Of a stretch of 64,000 bases of DNA, positions 43,668-50,972 are shown one piece after another. A program made the position numbers and the translations under genes. The stretch spans positions 372,001 through 436,000 of the forward strand of contig JACJZT010000002.1 in NCBI GenBank assembly GCA_020635455.1, read 5' to 3'. Position 1 is the first letter of the stretch; every line of letters begins with the position of its first letter. The notes beneath the pieces were generated by a model. The model saw only the letters and a list, made by a program, of their open reading frames with translations. It had not been told where the DNA came from and did no database searches. The DNA is from Flavobacteriales bacterium. Its GTDB lineage: Bacteria > Bacteroidota > Bacteroidia > NS11-12g > UBA9320.

Positions 43668-45191
43668 TCACTTCTTTTTCAGTTCGAAAAGATCTTTTCT
43701 CCGGTCACGCAGGTTTTTTACAGAGCCGAATTGATTCAATTCCCGAAGAAGATCAATATCAACGTCTGCAATGAGGATCATTTCTGTGTTTGTGGTTGAC
43801 TCTGCCTTTATTCCGTTTGCGGGAAACGAAAAATCACAAGGTGTAAAAACCATGGATTGAGCAAACTGAATGTCCATATTATGCACCTTAGGTAAATTAC
43901 CGACACTGCCTGCAATGGCAACGTAACATTCATTCTCAATTGCACGAGCCTGGGCACAATGCCTCACCCTTGAAAAGCCGTTTTGAGTATCGGTGAGAAA
44001 GGGAATGAACAAGATGTCCATGCCTTCATCGGCAAGCAGTCGGCTTAACTCCGGGAATTCTGAGTCGTAACAGATCAGGATTCCAATTTTTCCGCAATCC
44101 GTTTCATAGGTTTTTAAGGTGCTCCCCCCCTGCATTCCCCAAACCTTTGCCTCATCAGGTGTAACATGAAGTTTTTCGTACCTCTCTACCGTTCCATCGC
44201 GTTTGCATAAATACCCAACATTGTAAAGAAGATCGTTTTTTATTTCCGGCATGCTGCCTGTAATAACATTGATGTTGTATGAAATGGCAAGTTCAGTGAA
44301 TTTTTTAACAATGGCTTCTGTATGATGAGCTAGTTCACGAATGGCTTCGGGTTCAGACAGGTGATTGTTTTCTGCCATTAGCGGTGCATTGAAAAACTCT
44401 GGAAAAAGAGCAAAATCCGAACGATATCCGGAAACAGCATCGATAAAAAATTCTGCCTGTTGCATTAGTTCGTTCAAGTCTTTATAAAGCCTCATTTGCC
44501 ATTGGATCAAACCCAAACGTACGATCTTTTTCTGGACCTTTGCCTGTTTAGTGTCTTCGTGATAATAAACGTTATCCCATTCAAGCAAAACTCCGAATTC
44601 GTTTGATGCCTTGTCACCTTCGAGGTAACCCTTCAGGATCTTTGAAGGGTGAAAATCGTTTGATATCTGAAAATTAAGGACCGGATCGTGAATCTCCTTA
44701 CGTTTAACTTTTTCAATGTATTCCTTTGGAGATAATTTGTCTGAAAATTTGTGATAATTCGGTATTCTGCCCCCAAAGGCAATTCCCCTTAAGTTTAATT
44801 GTTCGCAGAGTTCTTTTCGGTAATCATAAAGTCGTCTTCCCAACCTTAAGCCCCGGAATTCGGGCTTAATGAATACATCTATTCCATACAAAACATCTCC
44901 TTTCCTTGTATGGGTGCTAAACGTAAAATTTCCGGTTATTTCCCTGTAAGTGTGATGTTTATCAAATTTTTCATAATCAATAATGATGGATAAGGCACAA
45001 CCTGCTACCTGATTGTTGATTTTAATAACAACCTGACCTTCGGGAAATTTCTTTATCAGAGCTTTTATATGATCTTCTTTCCAATAGGAACCGGGCATGG
45101 ATGCATAGGCGTCGATCATGGTGGTTTTAAGGTCCTGATAATCGTCGAAGGAAAGAAATTCAAGTTGTATATTTTCTATTTTCTGTTTCAT
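43668..45191 (-). CDS. GNAT acetyltransferase-nitrilase superfamily fusion
   Basis: This two-domain enzyme has 507 residues from the ATG at 45191. The N-terminal about 220 residues are a GNAT N-acetyltransferase with the acetyl-CoA loop FRGLRLGRRLYDYR. The C-terminal about 280 residues are a carbon-nitrogen hydrolase with the Glu-Lys-Cys triad: FPEFF (Glu near 265), KLHVTPDE (Lys near 338) and ICYDSEFPE (Cys near 373). The GNAT-plus-nitrilase order is a known fusion class. It could acylate and deacylate an amine, but no substrate is known. The 12 extra codons upstream are not conserved in character and are left out. The next gene encodes an exported protein. Confidence 0.85.
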   Translation of the reverse strand: MKQKIENIQLEFLSFDDYQDLKTTMIDAYASMPGSYWKEDHIKALIKKFPEGQVVIKINNQVAGCALSIIIDYEKFDKHHTYREITGNFTFSTHTRKGDVLYGIDVFIKPEFRGLRLGRRLYDYRKELCEQLNLRGIAFGGRIPNYHKFSDKLSPKEYIEKVKRKEIHDPVLNFQISNDFHPSKILKGYLEGDKASNEFGVLLEWDNVYYHEDTKQAKVQKKIVRLGLIQWQMRLYKDLNELMQQAEFFIDAVSGYRSDFALFPEFFNAPLMAENNHLSEPEAIRELAHHTEAIVKKFTELAISYNINVITGSMPEIKNDLLYNVGYLCKRDGTVERYEKLHVTPDEAKVWGMQGGSTLKTYETDCGKIGILICYDSEFPELSRLLADEGMDILFIPFLTDTQNGFSRVRHCAQARAIENECYVAIAGSVGNLPKVHNMDIQFAQSMVFTPCDFSFPANGIKAESTTNTEMILIADVDIDLLRELNQFGSVKNLRDRRKDLFELKKK

Positions 45192-45253
45192 TGTAATGCC
45201 AAAAATCTGTATCCATGATTTGACCACAAACCATAAATACCAATAAAATTCAA

Positions 45254-46114
45254 CTAAAAATTAAGAGTAATGCCGGCTCCAAACTGCTCTCCCTGATTAA
45301 AATTCGGGGCACCGGAACCTTTGCTGTAATTCAGGTCAAAACTATTATCCGAATTTGCTGAAAGGAAAAAACGCATCGTTCCTGCAAAGTTATGGTAAAT
45401 GCTCGTATTTAAAAAATCGTACCACAGGTTTGCAGATGCCTTAAAGCCGATACCGGATCCTCCAATCCTAAGCATTCTTTTTGAATCGAATGATGCATTC
45501 ACTTTGGCCCGGAAAAGAGCATTATTTACTTTTTCGTTGCTCTCATCTTCAGCTCCTCCGTTATTGTCAACCGTTTGGCCAAGTCCGGTTTTATACCCAC
45601 CCTGAAGAAAAATACCGCATTTGGTTTTTTTGATCCAGTTTGGAAGTTTTTTGTTTTTGGGAGACTGATACCAGGGAACATAACCGTATTCGAGAAGAAA
45701 ATTAACGAAAGAAAAGGTGCTGTTGCTTTCCAGACCTGCTGAAACAGGCATTATGTGCATTGGGCAATCGGTACAGGGTGTAAGGATACCAAATATTTCC
45801 TTAGTTTTAAAAAACATGAACATTCCGGACATTTTAAATTCGATTGCCGAAAATGCATCTTCGGTTCCTGAAAGTACGCTGATGTCAGGACTAATTTGAA
45901 AAAGATGATTGCTTCCTGTTAAAAATATATCGGAAGTCTTGAAAATGCTGTCGAAGGATCTTGCATAATCTATTCCCAGATTCAGTGCGTTGTTTCTAAG
46001 TTCAGTGGTCAGGGTACCGAAAGAAAGCTTCAGTGGCTTCTCCTGTGCAAACAGAGTTAGGCAGACAAAGAGTGCCATTCCGGTTAAAAAAGATTTTCTC
46101 AATCGCCTGTTCAC
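45254..46114 (-). CDS. Secreted or outer-membrane protein of unknown function
   Basis: The 286-residue protein has a signal peptide (about residues 1-23, ending LTLFAQ) and a mature part rich in alternating polar/hydrophobic strands (LSFGTLTTELRNNALNLGIDYA..., KVNASFDSKRMLRIGGSGIGFKAS). It ends with aromatic F as in many outer-membrane beta barrels (AGITLNF). The segment CTDCPMHIMP has paired Cys. I do not recognise a family. The neighbouring 87-residue ORF upstream overlaps its start by 4 bp, suggesting co-expression. It may be a small outer-membrane barrel protein. Confidence 0.6.
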   Translation of the reverse strand: MNRRLRKSFLTGMALFVCLTLFAQEKPLKLSFGTLTTELRNNALNLGIDYARSFDSIFKTSDIFLTGSNHLFQISPDISVLSGTEDAFSAIEFKMSGMFMFFKTKEIFGILTPCTDCPMHIMPVSAGLESNSTFSFVNFLLEYGYVPWYQSPKNKKLPNWIKKTKCGIFLQGGYKTGLGQTVDNNGGAEDESNEKVNNALFRAKVNASFDSKRMLRIGGSGIGFKASANLWYDFLNTSIYHNFAGTMRFFLSANSDNSFDLNYSKGSGAPNFNQGEQFGAGITLNF

Positions 46115-46374
46115 GGGGTAGTCAACAAATTTATAGCCAGATCACTTACATCCATTTCGATCCAGTTTGCCGGCCAGGGACGGTCATCGAGTCCGTTTTT
46201 CTGCAAGGTCCAACGCATTACGGCCTTGTAGATCGATTTAGAATTCGCATTACCGTAACCGTCGGTATCGCTCAAAACTTCATTGTGAAGGGTTGAATTT
46301 GAAATTTCGACCCCTTCATCGTTGAAATTCGAAAGGTGATATTTCATCACTTCCTCAAGTTGCTGTTGAGTCAT
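46111..46374 (-). CDS. Small hypothetical protein, 87 aa
   Basis: This is an acidic cytoplasmic-looking protein with no signal peptide or TM. It has an N-terminal helix (QQLEEVMKYHLSNFN), a central Asp/Ser/Asn-rich stretch and a Trp-rich C-terminus (KNGLDDRPWPANWIEMDVSDL). No family is recognised. Support for translation: the ATG at 46374 and a 4-bp overlap of its stop with the next gene's start, suggesting a shared operon with the downstream exported protein. Confidence 0.5.
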   Translation of the reverse strand: MTQQQLEEVMKYHLSNFNDEGVEISNSTLHNEVLSDTDGYGNANSKSIYKAVMRWTLQKNGLDDRPWPANWIEMDVSDLAINLLTTP

Positions 46375-46591
46375 ACAAAATCAAATATATGAATTAATTT
46401 TATTTTGGTTCAGCAAAGTTGACCTACAATGTTTGGATCCAATATTTCGGGAACAGGATCGGGTATTACGATCTTAAACCATTTTATAACAAAACGAATG
46501 CATATTATCGACTTCAACGGTCCTATTCTTAAACTTAAAAGTGTGCTTTATATCGATAACTATTTTAATTAAGTATCTACTCCCGCAAGAT

Positions 46592-47974
46592 TCACACTTC
46601 TTCCGATTTCTTGTTTGCGGAAGGATTTATTTCTTTAAGCAATGCATTTTTATACTGCAGTTTCAGATGATCGTAAATTGAAAGACGGTCGATCATAAGC
46701 GACACAAAACTTGCGATCACACCTGCCATCATAAGGTGTAAAATAAGGTTGTTACGATCGGTCATTTCCAAAACCAGGATTGCTGAAGTAAAAGGCGCAC
46801 GGGTAATTCCGGTCAAAAAAGCTACCATGCCGGCCAGGATCATTAAATTGGTATCTGAGTCGGATAATTTAAGCCATCCCGAAAAAACAGAACCAATGCT
46901 AGCTCCTGCACTTAATCCGGGTGCAAATATCCCACCTGCAGCACCTGAGGTAAATGAAAGAATTGGTGTAAACACCCTCAGGATCGGCATATACCATTCC
47001 TGGTGTTTTTCTTCTCCAAACAGAGCATCTGTCATCAGTTCCTTACCTGAACCGGTTGCACCGTGATGCACAAAAAAGGCCAGTGACGCGATCAGTAAGG
47101 AACAGCTTGTCAGGTAAAGTATATGGTGAGAATTTTTCTTTAATGTATTTTTCCACTTAAAGATCTTGAGGATGATCTTGGCCATACCACTTCCCGACAA
47201 GCCTGAAATAACAGCAATGAGCATAACATAAAACAGTACATAATTCGAAAGTTCGCTAACGTCAGGAAAACCTATATATAAATACGAGCCCAACATTGAC
47301 TGAACGGTCAAACCTGCTATGATCACAGCAGTAAATAAGGCAGATTTAAAATGGCTTATATGCGTTTTGGTCAACTCCTCAACTGCAAACACGATTCCAC
47401 CCAATGGAGTGTTAAAGGCTGCTGCAAGCCCGGCTGCCGCTCCTGTCATGATCATATTTTTGAGTGAAACCTTTGGCCACCAATCGGGCAAATACTCATT
47501 TACTTTTCGAAAAATGGAACCGGAGATTTGTATGGTTGGTCCTTCCCTGCCAATGGCACCACCGCCAAGGATCATAATTAAACTTGAGAAAACCTTTAGG
47601 ATTATTATACGAAAACTGAGTAATTTGTTGAGAAGGTTCTCACGACCGGGGGTTGTCATATCCACCGCAGTCATCACCTGAGGAATTCCGGATCCTTTCG
47701 AATAAGGAGCAAATCGCTTTACCAGCCACCAGGCAGTAATAAAACAAACCGGTGATATTATGAAGAGTAACCAAGGTTTATACTCAAAAATGGCTGAAGA
47801 AAGTTGTTCGGCAAACGCAAAACCTTTTGCGTACAAAATGGCAACGAAACTTGTAATAAACGAAGCAAACCAAAAAGGAATGGCCAATAAAATATTCTTC
47901 TTGACCTTTTCATTTCTGATCTTATCAAAAATGCCTTTTAATCCTTTTCCGATAGCAAGAGGTAGTTTAGTCAT
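46592..47974 (-). CDS. ClC-family chloride channel or H+/Cl- antiporter
   Basis: The protein moves chloride across the inner membrane, in antiporters coupled to protons, and has roles in acid resistance and charge balance. The 460-residue protein has all ClC selectivity motifs: GSGIPQVM (about residues 93-100), GREGPTIQISG (with the gating Glu of GREGP, about 142-152), and GGIFAPGLSAGASIGSVF (about 350-367). About 10 hydrophobic helices surround them, and there is no C-terminal CBS pair. The gating Glu is present, which is compatible with exchange. A minus-strand CAAA-type -7 box (47989-47996) is next to its start. Neighbours are unrelated. Confidence 0.92.
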   Translation of the reverse strand: MTKLPLAIGKGLKGIFDKIRNEKVKKNILLAIPFWFASFITSFVAILYAKGFAFAEQLSSAIFEYKPWLLFIISPVCFITAWWLVKRFAPYSKGSGIPQVMTAVDMTTPGRENLLNKLLSFRIIILKVFSSLIMILGGGAIGREGPTIQISGSIFRKVNEYLPDWWPKVSLKNMIMTGAAAGLAAAFNTPLGGIVFAVEELTKTHISHFKSALFTAVIIAGLTVQSMLGSYLYIGFPDVSELSNYVLFYVMLIAVISGLSGSGMAKIILKIFKWKNTLKKNSHHILYLTSCSLLIASLAFFVHHGATGSGKELMTDALFGEEKHQEWYMPILRVFTPILSFTSGAAGGIFAPGLSAGASIGSVFSGWLKLSDSDTNLMILAGMVAFLTGITRAPFTSAILVLEMTDRNNLILHLMMAGVIASFVSLMIDRLSIYDHLKLQYKNALLKEINPSANKKSEEV

Positions 47975-47988
47975 GCCATTTGCTACGG

Positions 47989-47996
47989 CAAACTTA
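47989..47996 (-). promoter_or_regulatory. Candidate -7 box of the ClC gene
   Basis: The octamer reads TAAGTTTG on the minus strand, 14 nt before the ATG at 47974. The expected upstream TTTG at 19-21 nt is not present. Confidence 0.35.
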
Positions 47997-48125
47997 AGTT
48001 TATGTTTTAGAAATCACTAATTTTAGAGCTTCTTTAAACTTCTTTCGGAAAAATTAATGCACTTTGTTTGTAAAAAAAATATTAAATCAACCTTTAAATT
48101 AGCTTAAAAATATTGAAAGTAGAAT

Positions 48126-48133
48126 TATCTTTG
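48126..48133 (+). promoter_or_regulatory. Candidate -7 box of the aminotransferase operon
   Basis: TATCTTTG matches TAnnTTTG and lies about 160 bp before the ATG at 48297, leaving a long leader with a hairpin. A good TTTG at 19-21 nt is lacking. Confidence 0.4.
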
Positions 48134-48146
48134 CAGACAGTTACAT

Positions 48147-48168
48147 CGTATTGTTTTCGTATTGTTTT
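48147..48168 (+). repeat. Tandem 11-bp duplication in the aminotransferase leader
   Basis: CGTATTGTTTT occurs twice head-to-tail. The spacing equals one helical turn, as expected for two protein binding sites on one DNA face. Confidence 0.5.
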
Positions 48169-48191
48169 AAATTGTGAAAATCATTGTCGGG

Positions 48192-48214
48192 ACGAAAGTC
48201 TCCATTTCGTTTTT
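48192..48214 (+). promoter_or_regulatory. Attenuator-like hairpin in the aminotransferase leader
   Basis: ACGAAA (48192-48197) pairs with TTTCGT (48205-48210) and is followed by TTTT. A competing hairpin uses GGGAC/GTCTC around GAAA (48190-48203). The two cannot form together. Stems are short, so this is tentative. Confidence 0.3.
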
Positions 48215-48296
48215 GTATTGATGTACCCGGTTCCCACCAAAATTGCACATTCACTGAAATAGTAAAATAAACATTATATTCCCCTAAAAATCATTT

Positions 48297-49619
48297 ATGA
48301 TAGACCTGTCCTTAGAAAAATCCAAATCTGAAGCGCTTTTTGCAAGAAGAAATAAGGTAGTTACCAGAGGTGTTGGTGTATTCAACACTATAACCGCAGT
48401 CTCGGCCAAAGATGCCACCATTATTGACCACGACGGCAAATCGTATATCGACTTCGCCGGTGGTATAGGTGTTGTAAATTCCGGTCATTGTCCCGAACCG
48501 GTGGTTGAAGCGATCAAGCGTCAGGCCGAGCAATACATACATACCAGTTTTAATGTGGTTACCTATGAACCTTATGTAAAATTGTGTGAAGACCTTGTTG
48601 ACATCCTTCCACACGATGGCGATACAAAGGCATTGCTTGTGAGCACCGGAGCAGAGGCTGTTGAAAATGCAATAAAAATTGCCCGACAGGCAACCGGACG
48701 GCAGGCCGTACTTTGTTATACAGATGCATTTCACGGCAGAACCATGATGGCCATGACCCTGACCAGTAAAATCGGATACAAATTGAATTGCGGACCTTTC
48801 GCACCTGAAGTATATCGGATCCCATTTCCAAATTACTACCGTTATGGTAAAGGAATGACCAAAGAAGAATTCATTCACAAAGAGGTCATTCGACTAAAGG
48901 AAATTTCCTTAAATCTGGTTGATCCGAACAACCTTGCCGCCATCATAATTGAGCCCATTCAGGGTGAAGGTGGGTTTTGTCAGGTTCCGCAGGAATATTT
49001 AAAAGAATTAAGGGCTTTCTGTGACGAACACGGAGTGATGCTGATTCTGGATGAAATTCAAAGCGGATTCGGAAGGACCGGAAACTGGGCCAGCTGGCAG
49101 GAATACGGGGTCGTTCCCGACATAAGTACTTATGCAAAATCACTTGGTTCGGGACTTCCGATAGCTGCTGTACTTGGAAAAGCTCACATCATGGATTCCG
49201 TTGAACCCGGAACGGTTGGTGGTACTTATATCGGTAATCCGGTATGTTGCGCAGCTGCCATTGCTACCATTCAGTACATGAAGGACCTCAATCTCAATGA
49301 CCGGGCCAAATGGATCGGAAGCATTATAAACGACCGGTTTGAAAAATTAAAAAATGAATTTAATGAGATCGGTGATGTAAGAAGTTTTGGTGCAATGAAT
49401 GCAATGGTTTTTGTGCACGATTCCAACCCTAATAAACCAAATGGTGAACTTTGCAACGAAATTAGAATTGAATGTGCCAAAAACGGCCTGATCCTTGTTA
49501 CGGCTGGTACCTATAAAAATATTATCAGAATACTGGCACCAATCGTAATTTCTGAGGAACAGTTAAACCAGGGTTTAGACATACTTGAAAACTCCATACG
49601 AAACGTAATTAACCGATAA
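48297..49619 (+). CDS. gabT: Class III aminotransferase, 4-aminobutyrate (GABA) type
   Basis: This PLP-dependent transaminase moves an omega-amino group to 2-oxoglutarate or pyruvate. GabT makes succinate semialdehyde from GABA; homologues act on 5-aminovalerate or diamines. The 440 residues carry the class III pattern: EPIQGEGGFCQVP, the PLP-contacting DEIQSGFGRTG, and the Schiff-base Lys in STYAKSLGSGLP. VSTGAEAVENAIKIARQATGRQ is the substrate/cofactor loop. It is the first gene of a six-gene operon and is followed 3 bp later by a C-N hydrolase. The last gene is a semialdehyde dehydrogenase, which would oxidise its product. The exact amine substrate is uncertain. Confidence 0.87.
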   Translation: MIDLSLEKSKSEALFARRNKVVTRGVGVFNTITAVSAKDATIIDHDGKSYIDFAGGIGVVNSGHCPEPVVEAIKRQAEQYIHTSFNVVTYEPYVKLCEDLVDILPHDGDTKALLVSTGAEAVENAIKIARQATGRQAVLCYTDAFHGRTMMAMTLTSKIGYKLNCGPFAPEVYRIPFPNYYRYGKGMTKEEFIHKEVIRLKEISLNLVDPNNLAAIIIEPIQGEGGFCQVPQEYLKELRAFCDEHGVMLILDEIQSGFGRTGNWASWQEYGVVPDISTYAKSLGSGLPIAAVLGKAHIMDSVEPGTVGGTYIGNPVCCAAAIATIQYMKDLNLNDRAKWIGSIINDRFEKLKNEFNEIGDVRSFGAMNAMVFVHDSNPNKPNGELCNEIRIECAKNGLILVTAGTYKNIIRILAPIVISEEQLNQGLDILENSIRNVINR

Positions 49620-49622
49620 AAA

Positions 49623-50555
49623 ATGAAACCTTTTGCAATTGCCGGTATTCAAATGAAGGTATCCGCTACCTATCCGAATATCGAAATGATGAAATTAAAG
49701 CTTGACATAACCATGAACCTTTATCCATGGGTAGACATGGTTGTTTTCAGTGAACTTTGCGGTTACGGACCACTCCTTCATAATGCTCAGGAATTTCCCG
49801 GACCCTTTGAAGAGGAAATGCAGGAAATAGCCAAAAAGTACGGCATTTGGCTGATACCGGGTTCCATATTTGAAAAGTCGGGAGATTATGTTTACAATAC
49901 TGCTTGTGTGATCAACCCGGATGGAGAGATCGTTGACCGATACAGAAAAATGTTTCCGTTCTACCCCTATGAAGTTGGAGTTACTGCAGGAAGCGCATTT
50001 TGTGTTTTTGATGTACCGGATGTAGGCAGGTTCGGAGTTTCCATTTGTTACGACATGTGGTTTCCGGAAACCATCCGAACCCTGGCAGTTATGGGTGCCG
50101 AAGTCATCATTCACCCAACAATGACCGGTACCATCGATCGGGAAATTGAACTTTCGATAGCAAGGGCCATGGCAACTGTAAATCAATGTTTTTTCTTTGA
50201 TGTAAACGGATTGGATACGGGAGGAAGCGGATGTTCGGTGGTTTGTGGGCCGGATGGAAGGGTGCTATACCAGGCAGGAAGCACAGAGGAGATTTTCCCA
50301 ATTGAAATTGACATTGAAAGAGTGGCAAGAAGTCGAGAATTAGGTGTGTTAAGATTAGGGCAGCCCTTAAAGAGTTTCAGAGACCATATGGGCAACTTCG
50401 GGATCTATCGCCCCGGCACACCCCTTCCATATCTAGATTCCTTAGGGCCATTAATTAAACCAACAAGGCTCGATAAATTATCTGAATACAAAAGAAAAGA
50501 AAGCGAATTTAACCACACCAATGAACCCATAGAATACAAAGGGTATCATTTTTAA
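49623..50555 (+). CDS. Carbon-nitrogen hydrolase (nitrilase superfamily)
   Basis: This enzyme is predicted to hydrolyse an amide bond. The 310-residue protein has the Glu-Lys-Cys triad in VFSELCGYGP (Glu about 41), RYRKMFPF (Lys about 110) and ICYDMWFPE (Cys about 143). The motif ARAMATVNQCFFFDVNGLDTGG follows, as in amidases and N-carbamoylputrescine-type enzymes. It sits in an operon with an aminotransferase, decarboxylase, ATP-grasp ligase and dehydrogenase, 3 bp after gabT. A likely job is releasing an amino acid or ammonia from an amide intermediate of diamine breakdown; this is inference. Formamidase or agmatine-related amidase are alternatives. Confidence 0.82.
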   Translation: MKPFAIAGIQMKVSATYPNIEMMKLKLDITMNLYPWVDMVVFSELCGYGPLLHNAQEFPGPFEEEMQEIAKKYGIWLIPGSIFEKSGDYVYNTACVINPDGEIVDRYRKMFPFYPYEVGVTAGSAFCVFDVPDVGRFGVSICYDMWFPETIRTLAVMGAEVIIHPTMTGTIDREIELSIARAMATVNQCFFFDVNGLDTGGSGCSVVCGPDGRVLYQAGSTEEIFPIEIDIERVARSRELGVLRLGQPLKSFRDHMGNFGIYRPGTPLPYLDSLGPLIKPTRLDKLSEYKRKESEFNHTNEPIEYKGYHF

Positions 50556-50569
50556 CAACAATCTAATTT

Positions 50570-50971
50570 ATGGGAACCCTTCAGACAAAAAGTACGAAAA
50601 AAAAAGTCCATTCCAACCTGAGTTGGTTTGAGATTCCTGTTTATAATATTCAACGTGCGGTAAATTTTTATAATTTTGTCCTTGGACTGGATATGAAGAT
50701 CATAAGTCAGAACGGCTATTCAATGGCAAGATTTCCCAGTGAATCCGGAATTGACGGAGCATTGATGCAAGGACCCGGTTGTATTCCAAGTGAACTGGGA
50801 ACCCTTGTTTATTTGCATGGCGGGGACGACTTATCTTCTAAAATTGCGAATGTAGAACCAGCAGGAGGCAGAATTATTATGGGTAAAACCCTGATAAACA
50901 AAAACTCAGGTTATTTTGCTCTTTTCATCGATACCGAAGGAAACAAAATGGCTCTGCATTCAATGGAATAG
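50570..50971 (+). CDS. VOC (glyoxalase-fold) family protein
   Basis: This is a small vicinal-oxygen-chelate fold protein (133 residues), typically metal-binding and acting in isomerisation, dioxygenation or conjugation. The first beta-alpha-beta unit is WFEIPVYNIQRAVNFYNFVLGLDM (residues 18-41), and a second, related unit ends YFALFIDTEGNKMALHS (about 114-130). Metal ligand positions (His/Glu) are only partly evident, since the usual first His is replaced by Glu near FEIPV. It lies between the C-N hydrolase and the decarboxylase with 14-bp and 1-bp gaps. Its role in the pathway is unknown. Confidence 0.8.
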   Translation: MGTLQTKSTKKKVHSNLSWFEIPVYNIQRAVNFYNFVLGLDMKIISQNGYSMARFPSESGIDGALMQGPGCIPSELGTLVYLHGGDDLSSKIANVEPAGGRIIMGKTLINKNSGYFALFIDTEGNKMALHSME

Positions 50972-50972
50972 A

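Larger units (their letters stand above)
47975..48296. other. 322-bp divergent intergenic region between the ClC gene and the aminotransferase gene
   Basis: Contents: a candidate minus-strand -7 box for the ClC gene (47989-47996), a candidate plus-strand -7 box (48126-48133), an 11-bp tandem duplication (48147-48168), and a hairpin with a T-tail (48192-48214) in the aminotransferase leader. I see no ORF worth calling. Confidence 0.6.

Noticed and set aside
48312..48878. 188-codon antisense ORF over gabT
   Set aside because: It lies wholly within a strongly conserved aminotransferase on the other strand and shows no recognisable domain.
49695..50186. 163-codon antisense ORF over the C-N hydrolase
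   Set aside because: It is opposite a gene with an intact catalytic triad; no domain seen.
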